A stretch of 64,000 bases of DNA from Dipylidium caninum (lineage: Eukaryota; Platyhelminthes; Cestoda; Cyclophyllidea; Dipylidiidae). Shown here one piece after another: positions 49,984 through 63,000 of the stretch. Each line of letters begins with the position of its first letter. The stretch's first letter is position 1. The position numbers and the translations under genes are program-made. The stretch is taken from contig QEYB01001046.1 of NCBI GenBank assembly GCA_017562135.1, positions 4,960,001-5,024,000 of the forward strand, given 5' to 3'. The notes beneath the pieces were generated by a model. The model saw nothing but the letters and a program-made list of their open reading frames with translations. It searched no databases and had not been told where the DNA came from.

Positions 49984-52900
49984 TGCCAACTTGCGAGCGA
50001 ACAGGGCCTCGACTATGGCCAGCACGATGGCGACCACGATGCCGATGAGCATGAGGATGAAGATGCCGCCAATCTGCTTCAGGTCGATGCCATAGCGAAC
50101 ACCGCCTTTATTGGATTCTTGCTTTATGGGCATTGGGCACGAACTGGCACTGGGGGTCTTGATATACCTACAACATGGTAATGCAGCGGGGTGAGACTAA
50201 GAAAAGACGAGGCCAGCCGTCGAAAAGGCCACGCGGTTTGCCCAGGCGACTCGGCGTGCGCTGCGCCCAGTTCTCTGGTGACAGGGTCAAGACGAGGAGG
50301 GGGCAGAGGACTTACTTGTCGATGATGGCTTTGACGTTCCCTCTGTTCGTTAGATTTGTTAGGAGAGCATTTAAGAAAGTGGTGTAAACAGCGCCCTTCT
50401 TGAGGATGATGGCGTACTGTTGAGAGGAGAATTCTCCACTGACAACCAGGCAGTGATTCGAGGCGAAGTACTCCAAGGAGAAACTATCGCTAATAAGCTT
50501 GTACTTCCCCTCACTAACTTCCTTCACACGCTCCTCAATAGTGACGCCCTTAGTCTCATCTTGAGGATAAAGTTTATTGCTGAGGTAATTAACCTTCTGT
50601 ATTTCCACCTCCTGGGCATAATCCATCTGGGTGGCGGCCATTGAATTGGGTATCGCTCCGAAAGGAGTCGACGGATCGACGAGTAAGGCCTAAGGGGAAA
50701 AAGGGGACCTTTACTGCGTCCGCACTAACCACTGCTGTAGGGAGGTTGAAAAGACTTCCAAAAGGCACACCCAAGGGTCTTTTTCGTACATGCTGGATGA
50801 AAGGCGAAGGAGCATCTCGCCGGCATCGAGTCTTGCAGGGTGGGGAAAGTGCGTTGCAGCATGACAATAGCACCACCGTTATGGCGGAAGCGGTGCCTCG
50901 ATACGAGTTCAAGGGCGCCTGCTTACCGTAAATCCACTAGCTTCGTTGCGAATCCCATTGTTCATTATGATGGCCGCGTAGTTGGCAATGTAGATAACAA
51001 TGAAAAGAAGGACAAAGAGCCACCAGACACACTGCATGAAGCGGCTGGACCAAGTATTAGGCGGGGAGACGGTGAGACCCTGGAAGAGGCACCCGAAAGT
51101 GACAAAAATGGACTCAATAAAGCCGTAATCTCCTTGATTGGGCGAAAAGTAGTTGAGTGTCGCGAGGACAAGCGCAGCCACCAAACAGCAGAACAGCAGC
51201 ATGACCCACGTGCCCGCCGAAAGCGGCTTGAAAAAAAGCCAGAGGAAGGTCGTTTCCTTATCGGCCAGCGGTTTCTCCAAAATCGAGAAAGTAAAGTAGA
51301 GGAAGTTGCTGATAAAATCGAAGTCGTCTCTCAGTTGAGGCAGTACGGCGAACTCCCCAACTGCCATGTCAGCCAGCTAAATGGATAAAAGTGATGGTTA
51401 GCATTAACTCCGGATTGTTCGTGTCACCAAGCCATACGTTCTCCGGCAAACTTGACCTCGAGGTTGCAAGTATTTTGTGCTCGCTGACGCATGGCTGCCA
51501 CTGTGGCATGGGCGGGAAACGGCCCCCACCCGAGGGCTCCGCGGCGAAGGGGCGACGGGCAGACAGGCGCCAAAGCCACTGCCTTAATGCCGTTCTCGAC
51601 CGTTGCCCACGGATAAGGTCCCACGTCACGCAAATGTGTCACTCCGCACGACCGGTGCGTACTTAAAAGACTACGTGTGCCTGTCGAGCAGAACCCTCGT
51701 TTTCCTGCGCCACGGCAGCTTGGCAAACCGAGGAGGGCCCCTTGCAAAGAGGAGGGGGAATGCGGGGCGTGCACTGACGGCAGGGCCGAGAGGCGACTGG
51801 GAGGAGAATGCGTCTAGGCACGCGGAGATCCCTCAACGGTTTGGGGTGTTCGTGGACAGGATGAGGGTCGCGGATGGTCGAGGTGCACACATGATCTTTC
51901 GGTGAGGCAGGCGACAGGCAGGCAGGGAGGCTAAGCGCACTCACCCCGGAGGAAACCCTGTGCAGTGAGTCGTTACGAAGGCTTGAGGGGTAACAAGTGC
52001 ATTCGTAGGTCGCGTGGAGCGGATCTAAGATGCCTCGAACGATGTCAACTGAGAGGCCACTCAGCCGATTGATATCGCAGGCACGTGGTCGACCCAGTGT
52101 TCCGCTTGCCTTCTCATCCAGCATAGCAAATGGCGGAGTCTGGGGTGGTAAAAGGAGTGACTTACTCTCAATAACACGTCATTTAGCCTATGAGGAAACG
52201 AAATTGCCCCAGTATGCATTGAATTTGCACACCTTGGGAGGACATCTCTTAGAAAACTCGCCTCCTGGGGACCATTGAGCATGGAATGAACTTGGTCCCC
52301 ATTAACCCCTGCGCCTAGGTGGATTGTGGAAATGTACACTGGAAAAAGCAGTTGAGTGAGACTATGTGAGGCCAATTAGTAGAAAGCAAGTCTACGCCTC
52401 GAACGTAAGTGGTGTGTGCCTTTTCCTTAAAAGTCTACGAGACCGTTACCAGGGCGACTGCAAGTCTGATACTGCGCGAAGTCAGGATGTCCCTCATCTC
52501 GTCATCCGAAAAGTTGAACAGCTTGTTAAATGATCCCACGATCGAGATGTTGGCCCCGATTATTGCGATTGTCCCTGCCTAAAAGGGAGAAGCGGCGGTT
52601 TGCCTTTGTTGCGGGGCGGCATGTGTGGACGTGGGGAGTTTGGGTGCATTCAGCGGGCCACGACCCTTCCACGCTCGCTGCGTCGAACACACCCACACGC
52701 CCACACAGTGAGTCCAGACGTGGGGGTCGTGTTGCCCTGTGTCCCTCTCCCAGCCGAGGCGGCGGAAACTTTTTTTGTAGAAGCGGGAGGGCAAATTATT
52801 TTTGGAGGGCATTGGTGCAATTTTTAGGCAAAAAGCCAATTGTTAAAACTTACGACCTCGGGGGGCTGTGTAAGTCCTCGGGTAATTGTCAAGTTTATGC

Positions 52901-55900
52901 TTTCTCTGCGCGCAGTGAGATTGCCCACTTTGAATCGGCCCGTAAACCCCTCCACTGTCGTGTCCTTAAAAAGTGGGAGAGGGTTTGTCCAGCGACATTA
53001 CGAGAGAGCTCGAGAGGAAGGAAGCCGCCGCACTCACCTGACGGACACCGACGCAGCGGCCTTCAATGTAGGCCTTGGCCACATGGGCGGTGTCGTGGGC
53101 CAGCTTATGCGCCAGCCGGTCAAAGATGGACATTCCTGGAACAGTCCCGCTCCCAACGTGAATCACCGAAATGTTTTCGTTTCTCACCTGCTTCCCTTGT
53201 GGCAATGAGGGTAGTGCACCATCCTAGAACAATAAAATTCGAATGCACCGTCCGGTTCATCAGTCGGCACCCCTCAGATCGCAAGGCTGTTTCAGTGGCA
53301 CTCGTTGGGAAGGGAGAAATGACGACGTGATGGGCGGGGGCGCGAGTGGAGCTGAGCGGGGCGGGGCGGGGCAGGGGGCGGAGAGGGCAGGGATGTGAGG
53401 CGGAGAGTCGCGGCGAACACGCTGTCTTGGAGCGATAAAGCTGCACTCACCAATGACATAATAACCCATCGTCGATTCCACGTGAAGAGGTTCTTCTCGT
53501 AGGCCTAAGATGAACAAGAACACTCCCGGTAAGACAAGGTGAGAGGCGAGACGCTAGACTGCGGAGTCCAAGGGAGCGCCACGTTTAGAGTTTGTCAAAA
53601 CCTTTCACGTTGTTCTATTGGAAACTCACACACACACACACAGGTCGTGTTGCCTCAAGCCCACGCCTCTGCCTTCTTCGCCAAGGGTGCAGGGGAGCAC
53701 ATGTGACTTTGCCAACTGCAAAATTACCACACCGTCGCTATTGGCGCAGAGCTCCAAAGGCTGCTCACAAAGGTGTTCGTTAAGCCCTCGGTGCCCTGTG
53801 GTGCGCACAGGTGAGGATGCATTGCAGCGAGTGCCCCTTGGGGGCCGACGCGTGGAGTGGGTGGAGCGCATCACGCGGGCCGGTGAAGGCGTCGCCTCCC
53901 CGAGGCCGAGCGGATCACAGGCGCCCCGTTCTCCCCGCACCCCCCAGCCCGCCCATCGCACAACTCGCAACACCCCGTGGTCCTTACACTTTTGATGACG
54001 TCGTTCAGATGCGCCACCGGCAGCAGCAAGACCACGTTGTTGGCGTCGCCTTCGTTGATTTTGGAGGTCACAATGTCTGCATCATTGGCATCCTGATACC
54101 AGAATATCAGTATCCTCGTAGTCAGGGTCTGCGCGATCGATATGAACGGCAGCACTGGAAGGAATGGGAGCGAAAAGTTGAGTGCTCTTTGAGATCTCCA
54201 CTGCTCGCGTGCTCGGGCAGTAGCTCAGAACGAAAATCACCACACAGCATGACTTGCACGGACAAAAGACTGCGGCAAAGTGCGATTTGTACCCAGACAG
54301 GCACTCGTGGGGCTCCCACATACCTTTTCCCAGTCGGTCACGAGTATATTGGCTTAAACGTTAAGAAATGTGATGATAACCAAAAAGTTGGCAAAAAACG
54401 TAAAGAGGACATAGGATGGAGGGGTCAAGCGCAAAAGAAACAGTCATTTTACCTTATGAATTGGAGGAATGTAGAAAAGGTGAGGAGTCTCTAACAAGAC
54501 CTTAGGCGAAACTCACACACATAGGGATTTGAGATGTCGGCTGAAAAGGAAAATGGGCACAAGTAAAATGCAGGTGGAGCAAAATGAAGGTGATCTCTCG
54601 AAACTGCTGCATGCGAGAGGGTGATCGGGGCGAAGGAGGCGTCGGGCGCGTGTGGGGCTCCTGCCGGGGGCGTAAGTCAGCAGGTCGCACGTGTAACTGG
54701 ACCGGCGTCTGCCGACGCTGCCACGCGCGGCGTCGCAGCCGAGGCGAGGGCTCTGACAAGCCCGGTGGCCCTCAGCACCGCTGCGAGGAGCCCCCCCGCC
54801 CTTCCTCATCGTCCATCTAGGCGGTCCACTCAACTCCACACGCACCCTTCACCTGCCATCACGTGGCATTTCGTGCCCGATCCACTGAGGCACCAATTCA
54901 ATGCGCGTCATCAACTAATCATCGGTATTTGAGCGAGACATGGAGGCATTTGTAAGTGACAGTAGCTCTGACTCCCACGGATGTGGGGAGTCAGAAGGCG
55001 TAGACCACGTGATCTCCCGCCTGAGCGCTCGGAGGCGCCCCCGTCGACTCTCCCTCACTTTGTCCCCACCGCTTCGGCGGGGGATAAATTCACGAGAGTG
55101 AAAAACCCCTTCGGCATGTGCACATTAACTCAGCCAAAAAGGTACATTCGTGCCACACTGTTATTTACACTTCTTTCGATGAACAAATGTTAAAATCACT
55201 ATGAGAATTACGCACTCATATACTTAGGAATGGCTAGCACCGTTTTCTCCGTGGCAGAAGAGTGCGTTTCTTCTCTCATCCTTTCCAGCAGCTTTATGCA
55301 GGCTTTGAGCAGATCTGCGGCGTTGAGGTCTATGGTTGAGACGTAGATATCCTTGGCGGTGCAACTGCCATTGAATATGGGCGAAGAAAGGTCTCGCAAA
55401 TTTACAAAGTAGCTCCGGGCGCCAAAAACACCGCTGGGCGATGCGGCTATTTAGGGAAAGAGAAATCCTCCTGTCGGTGAACTTGGCTACGAGCGGGTAA
55501 GAGACGCGGTTAAGCCATTTGCCTGCGCCGACGCAGCCGCTTTCAGGCGGGGAGCAGGCGAGCCGCGCCGTGCTCGTGCGCAGCGGCAGACAGGCTCCGC
55601 GGGGCGAGGCTCCCGGCGGCGACGGGCGGTCCGCCTGCCCACCGCCCCCTCGCCAAGCAGTGGGAAGGCCTGGCAGTGCACCCCGTGCGGTGGCGGCCAA
55701 CGTGACGCAGCCGAGGCTGTGGACTGCTGCCCCACCCGCGGCGGAACACTCGTGTGTGTCGGTAGCACAACCACTCAAAGTGGCCAAAGCCACGAAGGAG
55801 CGTGACTTACGCTGGTCATGGGTGCCGAGGCTTTCAAACCTGATGTTGCTTGGAAGACCACGAACACCGCCTTTATATATTCCGTCGAAAATATGCTGCG

Positions 55901-56121
55901 TTTCCATGGCACTCACATTTTGATTAAAGGTGAGGTCTGAAATGAGTATAAATTCATACTAATTCAACCGGTATTGTAAAAGAGCCCCAGACGCGTCCTC
56001 ACAACCCTCCGAGTTGTGGTAGAACTCTCCCCAGTGCGTGAAACTCACAGAGCACATTGTCAGGAGCTGTCGGGACGAAGAGTGCTAGGAGGAGGAAGGC
56101 AGTCCAGAGCAGGTGAGGCAT
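49984..56121 (-). CDS. Ionotropic glutamate receptor subunit, divergent
   Basis: Ligand-gated cation channel at the cell surface. Minus-strand exons: 56049-56121 (ATG and signal peptide MPHLLWTAFLLLALF), 55811-55936, 55224-55446, 54241-54269 (tentative), 53988-54154, 53451-53504, 53038-53223, 52450-52578, 51945-52139, 50927-51376, 50316-50626, 49984-50167; phases agree throughout. About 709 residues: N-terminal domain (to about 310, shorter than usual), S1 with IRLAVAL then PPFAML and the carboxylate-binding Arg (QLRDDF, Arg410), M1, pore loop (GCLFQGLTVSPP), M3, S2 with an Asp (ISDSFSLEY) where NMDA-type subunits also have Asp, and M4. M3 reads IYIANYAAI instead of SYTANLAAF. A further S1 exon (about 51437-51500) may exist. 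The C-terminal tail exon is missing. Subtype cannot be assigned: neither a clean AMPA/kainate nor a clean NMDA pattern. Confidence 0.9.
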
Positions 56122-58420
56122 CCTTAAGCAATGCACCGACACTTCTGCTCTGCTCAGCGAGGCAGGAGTATGAGTGCGAGCGGCAGCCTGGCGACAGCCA
56201 ACCGCGGCTGCCGCAGCCGCCGATTCGTCGGGCGTCGTGTGCGTGCCGACTACACGCAGACGCCGCGTCGACCCTCTGTGCGAGCGTCACCAAGCGGCTG
56301 GAGACGAGCGTGTCGCCTGAGCAGCATGCGCCATGACTTGCGTCTTCCTTGCCTCCTGGCGGCACACAGCCACAGGTTGCGGCGAGGGACGAAGACAGAT
56401 TCTTTGAGATCAAATAATTACTGGAGTGGCTGTCGTAGAGCGGAGTTATGCGACGCCATGTTGCATAACTTCAACGAGGCAATTCCATCGCCTCCTCCCT
56501 CGACCGGTGACATCGTGTTGAGCTCCTGTCAAATGCGAAGGAGGTAAGTGGAAGGAGGTACACTTTGTACAGGAAAGTTGACGAGGGTACCGGTACAGAT
56601 CTTCCCTTAGAGAGGAGAGTAAAGGAACCAATTATAGAAAATAGGAGCTTTTTCACAGTAATGTTCTTACTAGGTGAAAAAGGCCTTCTGAACCCAAAAA
56701 TTAGGCTGATGTAGATTCAACGATACTTGCTAATGAAGAGAGAAGAAGAAGAAAAAGAAAAAGAAAATAAAGATAGAAAAGGTGTCGCCATAGGAGCTAC
56801 CGGAAAAACCTCTCTACGTACAATAGACAGGGGAGAGATGGAGGAAAAGGTGTCGAAACTGCTAAGCTGACATAGTTTGCAGAGGATATAGGACGGATAA
56901 TAAAAAACGCTTAATAGCTTTTATGTAGTAAAATTTCGCAATCCCTTTTCTCGTTTGTTAACATTATTTTAAAAATTCATTTTTCTTTCTACATTTAAGT
57001 AACGTGAATTTCAACTAGTGCTCTACGCCCACATGCGCCGCAAAGTAATCAGGACTTAGCTCCACTTTCTCTCCTTTGGAGGAAGGCACTGCTGCCGTAA
57101 GAGCACTCAAAATAACCCAAATGATGTATGAAAGAACACTTTCTTCTGTTACATCATCACACCATCTACCCTACCTTCCTTCGCCACACACCTGGGAGGG
57201 GGCATCAATCTAATTTTACCGTGAAAGATGCCACTTATTGCTCCCGTGACGAGCAGCAAATCTCTTAATCATGCGAAGCTGGAGTACATACCATTCACTG
57301 TGAGAAAGTGTGACTCGTTTGGCGCACAACCTACTCAATTTATAAGAATTTCGACCGAGCGCATAATACGCCTGCTTTCGTGTTGCTGTCTCGAGGCGAG
57401 GATTGTGGGACTCTGGCATGATGTGGGGTGATGCAAGGCACACAAAATCGGTCAATTATTATTCACCTCGCAACAGCAGTGAGTCTAGAAAATTTGGGAT
57501 ATTTCACACGGATAACGAGAAATATCTATTTTTGTTACCAAATAGTCCTGAAAAAAGCGCAATGAAGGTTGCGGTCTCCTTAATGAGGATAGAAGAAAAG
57601 GAAAACCTTCTTCACTCGCCCCCTGCCGCCGTCCCTCCTGCCGTCTTATTACAGGCCGATGGCCCTCCTATAAAATTGTGGTGAAACTGAAGTAATTTAT
57701 AATTAGTCTCTTGTCATTAAAAATATAGGGGATACTTTGGGGCATGAACATGAGAAATACCTCAGAAATATTCTACATTTGATGCAAGCACCGTGTCTAT
57801 ATAGATTCTACGTTTGCATCCCATATAAAAATGATTTCGAAAATATGTGCCAACAAGACACAAAGAAGGGTGGTTTGGTTGATAAATAATTAACGTAAAT
57901 GACAAAGCTTTTCATAGCATGAGATCAACTGACCGTACGCTCAGCATGAATCATCTCCAAAACAGTTAATATATAGTCTTAACCATGTGATCAGACATGA
58001 AGAGATTTGACGACTTTGCTCTACGATTGCGCGCCGCACCGTACTCCAGCGGCATCTACGACTGATTCGATGACCTGCATTGCCATTACAAAAGAGCCCT
58101 ATTCAATTTGCGCACCAAATACACACGCAAGAAAAGTAGGCAACGCCCGGAGATTTCCTCTAAAATGTACTTCTTGATTAACGACCTGATCCACATTTCT
58201 GACGTCCCTTACATTCATTCTTTACACATCCCACCCACACACAAACATATTTTAAAAGGACAACTATTGACATGAAGACGCTTTACATAAGAGCCTGTGA
58301 CATTAAGAAAGACAAATGTATTTTAATCAAACTGTTTGCTCGAAGACACGGAATTATACGTCACTATATCAGTCATATACATGTATTGTAAGGCAAAATT
58401 ATATAAACCCTTTATGAAAT
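56122..58420. other. Spacer between receptor and Rho GTPase genes
   Basis: No gene I can name. On the minus strand there are two coding-like stretches. One, at about 57216-57455 (79 codons), has a GTAAAA donor at its end. The other is a possible terminal exon at about 57015-57143, with a hydrophobic segment and a polar tail. Their phases do not match each other. On the plus strand 57997-58272 is open except for one TGA. A purine-rich GAA/AAAG tract lies at 56735-56773. Confidence 0.4.
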
Positions 58421-59440
58421 TTACATCGAAGAGCACACTGAATGCTTTTTGGTACCTCGACCGGCAGCGATTAGCATGGCTTGCGCGAAAACCTCATCGA
58501 CACCATCCTGAAATAGAATAAGATGGATGTGGACCTATGTTCGCGAACAAAATAAAAAGATGAAATCTCATAAAACTTATGCATTGCAATGATGTGCCGA
58601 ATCTAAAGTTAACGCAAATCAAAACTAATTAACAGGAGACAAGAAATCCCGATAAGAAGAGAAATAAACCCACATTTTTCAAAGCCGAGCATTCCATATA
58701 ACGTACTGCTCCTATTAGCTTTGCAAGTTTCTTTCCTTCTAGGTATGTCGTTTGGTTAGGGGTGACAGTTGCACGGATATCAGATTGACAACCAACTAAG
58801 AGAATATGTGCATCGGGGCAGATCCTTTTGATATCAGGAACCCACTAACGGTGAAAGAACAAAAGAAGTTAACCATTTCTGTGAAGATTCAACAAATTAG
58901 GGTTGAAAGTGATTTTTGACGGATAGCCTGAATTTCGGTAAAATTATGAAATGGGAGTATTAGCAGGAAAATATCCCGCAATAAATAAGAATAACATCTG
59001 ATCATATTACGAAATCACATACTGATGGTCAAACTACTATACAGTGCATGCATAATTTGAGCAAGAAAACCAAGTTTAGAATAAAATTTTGCCACATGGA
59101 GTTCCAGGAGGCAGACCTTCTCATGCACATTTGCAAAGGAACTTCGAAGACCGACAGAAAAGCACAAAACAAATATATTGGTGCCTGGATAAGTAATTGT
59201 TCGCAACGTTTCATAACCCTCCTGACCTGCTGTATCTACCAGGCTCAACAAATATTCCTTGCGGTTTAGTGTAAAAGGCAATGAAAAATTATCAAAAACC
59301 TGGCAAATAATACACAAGGAGAGTCAAACCGTTGCAACATATTGATGAGGAAAGTTCCCAGTCACTTTCTTAGTTAACAAACACGTTTTTCCAACACCAC
59401 CATCACCGACGAAAACGCATTTAATCACAGGACAGAACAT
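58421..59440 (-). CDS. Rho-family small GTPase, CaaX-terminated
   Basis: Membrane-anchored GTP switch of the Rho family, expected to act on actin or polarity pathways. Minus-strand exons: 59330-59440, 59117-59299, 58674-58844, 58421-58507, all phase 0, giving 183 aa. P-loop GDGGVGKT (res 12-19), switch I YVATVFDNF with Thr37, switch II DTAGQE (59-64, catalytic Gln63), G4 element CQSD (117-120), G5 ECSAL, and C-terminal CSSM, a prenylation box. DTAGQE followed by a YETLR block and WVPDI identify Rho rather than Ras or Rab. The loop between the G4 element and the TY-x-x-G motif is about nine residues shorter than in Rac/Cdc42, so the Rho insert helix is absent. The first intron is 30 nt. G4 resembles the TQSD of RhoU/RhoV-like proteins, but the subfamily is not clear. 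The gene is divergent from CTP synthase. Confidence 0.93.
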
Positions 59441-60095
59441 CAGCAAACGGAAATGCCAGTAGAATGATTTGAATGGGCGTTTAGTTTGAGGAATCCCTTT
59501 GACAGGTTTAACAGATTATTCAAACTACACGACGTCTTAATAAAATCCGATAGCTGATGGCGAAAAAATATGGCAGTGGTAAAGTTTTCAAGACAATACA
59601 AGTAATGACAGTTTAAATCAATTAGAGTAGTTCGCCGGTATTAACGGAACTGAGTGGGTGGAAAATTAGCATGTGAGCGACAGTTGTAGGATCCGCTGGG
59701 GAAGTATGGCGACGAAACTTAGAGTGTTATATAATATTGAGGTAGGAATTATAATCGTTCTGGAAAAATGACTAATCGCAGAACACAAAATCAAGTAAAA
59801 CCGGAGCCTTAAGGCGCCCGCACCACTGAAGTACGTGGCTTAAGCACCACCCTTAGTAAGCAAACCATTTAGGGATACAGTTTGATGTAGATCGCTTATC
59901 ATAAGATAGTTTTATAAGAAACAATTTTCGTAATTTACCAGTTATGGTAAAGAATTTTAAATGTCTTTCCTTAGAATTCAATTTATTGAAGATTTCGCTT
60001 CTAATTCTATTTTCGTGAACACTGTTTAAGTGGACCACTAGCCATATGATGCCTACATGAATCTGGCGCTGCATTGGTTTTTTCGCTTTGGTCTC
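59441..60095. promoter_or_regulatory. Putative shared promoter between Rho GTPase and CTP synthase
   Basis: The two initiation codons lie 655 bp apart and point away from each other, so both promoters must lie in this AT-rich interval unless distant noncoding exons exist. No TATA box or strong motif could be fixed by eye. Confidence 0.45.
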
Positions 60096-63000
60096 ATGAA
60101 GTACCTTTTGGTAACGGGAGGTGTGATAAGTGGTATAGGCAAGGGAAACGTATCCAGCAGTATTGGAGCAATCATGAAAGCTAATGGTTGGGTCGTTACA
60201 TGTATAAAGATCGATCCGTACCTGAATATTGATGCCGGCACCTTCTCTCCGTACGAACACGGAGAAGTTTATGTGCTGGATGATGGTAGCGAAGTGGATC
60301 TGGATTTGGGAAATTACGAGCGCTATATCGATGTTACCCTTACGAAGGACCATAATATAACCACTGGGAAAATCTATCAACAAGTAACTCAGCGAGAGAG
60401 AAGAGGTGAATACCTCGGGAAAACCGTCCAGGTGGGCCCTTCATCGTTTCATCACCGTGCTTGTGGTCGCATTTGTTTTTGATCCTGCACCCACTTGATT
60501 TTTTCGCCCCATTTGTCAATGTTATGGCCTTAGTCGTGCCTGCCATAGATGAAATACACTTGATTTACTCATACAATCCGGAATGATTATCTCGTAATTT
60601 GGCACCCATTCAACACCTCTGCTGCATTTTAGGTGGTTCCACACATAACGGATGCTATTCAAGATTGGGTAATCAAAGTCGCTGAAATTCCAGTTGACTC
60701 ATCTGGAAAGGTTCCTGAACTTTGTATAATTGAACTCGGGGGTATTATTGGCGATATTGAGTCTATGCCCTTTGTCGAGGCCTTTCGCCAGCTTCAGTAT
60801 CGCGTAGGGTCTGAGAACTTTTGCTGTGTTCATGTGAGTTTGGTACCAAACTTGACTTCCGTGGGAGAACCGAAAACAAAACCGACGCAGGTTTGTATAT
60901 CTCATTTTACAACTCATTGATTCCCCTTTTTTATCTTTTTCTTCCAAGGGTTATGTGTCCTGGTTCATTTTCCAAATTTAGTCCTTTTGAGATTTAACTT
61001 TTTTTCGGCTGTTTTTAGACCTTTTTTTACTGACCTCATTACCCATCGCCAATCGGCTGTATAGAACCACTAGTAATGCAAATTACGAAAAACTTATTAC
61101 CACTGTCGAAGGGATGTGAATTCGATTGAAAAACTTTTGAATCCTATTCGAATTTGTGTATTGTCAACTTATGACCTAAATCGATTGAGGCCATGGAGCA
61201 GGGTTACCGTTAGGTGATATTGTTTGAGTAATGTGTCGTCTCTTCGTTAGGTTAGTATAAGGGAATTGCGTGCTCGAGGTCTGCAAGCGGACATTCTCTT
61301 CTGTCGCTGCAATTGCGAACTATCTCAGAAAGTTATCGAAAAATTGGGTCTTTTCTGTCAAGTCCCAGTTGACCGCGTGAGTGCTTGATACACTTGCTTT
61401 AAGTTGTTCAGTTAGGTTTGCTGAAGTTCTCGCACTTGATATATATCTTATTATTGTTTTTGTGACACATTTACATAATCTGTTCCGTTAAGTTCATAAC
61501 TTAAATGTGTTGATCAAATAGTCTTCCCAATATAAGTTGGCATTCAAACAAGGCCGGTAGATGCGGGTATTATTAAAACTTTAATTTTATAATAATTTTG
61601 TCCTAAGAGTATGACATTAGCCTTTTTTTTAACATAATTCAATATTCCCGTACATCACACCTAAATGCCTTATAATTTTGAACCAACATAATCCCGTCAA
61701 ATGTCGTTTATTTTAAATGGTGTTTTGGGACCTTTCGTTTGGGGGTTTAATTGATGTTCCTTATTAATCTAATTGTTTTCGTAAGTCTGTGTTCATGTGA
61801 AGGTCTGTTGAGATTAATTAGGGCGGTTACCTTTATTAGCCAACAGCAAAAAAACATGCTCAATGTACTAGGCTTGACGACTTTTAGTCCTCTCCCCAAT
61901 AACTGCCAAATACTGTTCTGTTTTTAGTGTCTTACTTCTTGTCAACTCATGGCCCGTGATAAGTCATTTCCTATTAGTATAATTTCACAATCGCTTGTGA
62001 TCGCATTTTATTTTTTTTTAAGATCCTAGTATTAGTGCCTTAGTTTTATTCATTTAACAATGGTATAGTGATAATCTTCAGCAATATTTCCGTATCACTT
62101 TTTTCTCATAACCAACCTTAGGTGATTCAAGTCCGAGATGTGGAAAACCTTTATCAGATACCCTTGTCGCTGGAGGCTCAGAAACTATCCACTCTTCTTT
62201 TGAATCATTTTGATTTGAAGCCAAAGGAACTCGGTGGCGGGTCACCGTTGGCTGCCTGGCAGGCCATGGTCGACCAAATGCTTCACGCCAATAAGACCGT
62301 TCGCATTGCTGTTGTGGGCAAGTATACAAAACTCAGCGACGCATATCTTTCACTCCTCAAGGTGTTTTATTCTCACCTATATCATTCTTGTTAGCTTCGC
62401 TATTCTGATTTCGAGTGAGCTAAATCCTACAAAACCTCAGCTCTTTTGAATCAAACTCATACAGTTTCTCTTACCTGCCTATATTCATTAATATGATAAA
62501 CATCTGTTTTCAATACACAGGCTATTTTTGAATGCCATTTAGAACTGTGACAGAAACTTATATATCGGATATAGTTTTGTGATTTACTTATGTGATTTTC
62601 GACCTGCGGTCGCTTCTGCCGTAGCGGTAAATGCATGATCCTGACTGTTATAACCCTGAATGTGCGATGTTAATAATTGCGTATATGGCAATGGTTTACC
62701 ACCTGACATACCTCAGATGCTTAATAACTTTTTATACTTCGCGTTAACGTTTAATTAATTTAATCTTTTCACGTTTCTGGTAAAAGGAAATACTGCTTTT
62801 TCATGCATTAAGCTTAGACCATCTTAGTTCAATGGGTCACAACTTTCGGATGCTATTTGTTCAGGGCCTTGGTACAAGCTGCTCGTTAAGTGGTTACGAG
62901 AAAAAGCAGTATTAGTTTATGATAAAATCGCGAAATTTTTAAAAGTCAACCGTGCACAGAACCAATTTTGCCGTCCTAGCCATTTTTTTACTGTAATTGG

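Noticed and set aside
52530..53330. 266-codon plus-strand open frame
   Set aside because: It lies antisense to receptor exons 52450-52578 and 53038-53223, which have matching phases and family motifs; the plus frame has no domain.
57997..58272. Plus-strand frame of about 92 codons with one internal TGA
   Set aside because: An open run of this size is expected by chance in this much sequence; no domain, and the stop would need read-through.
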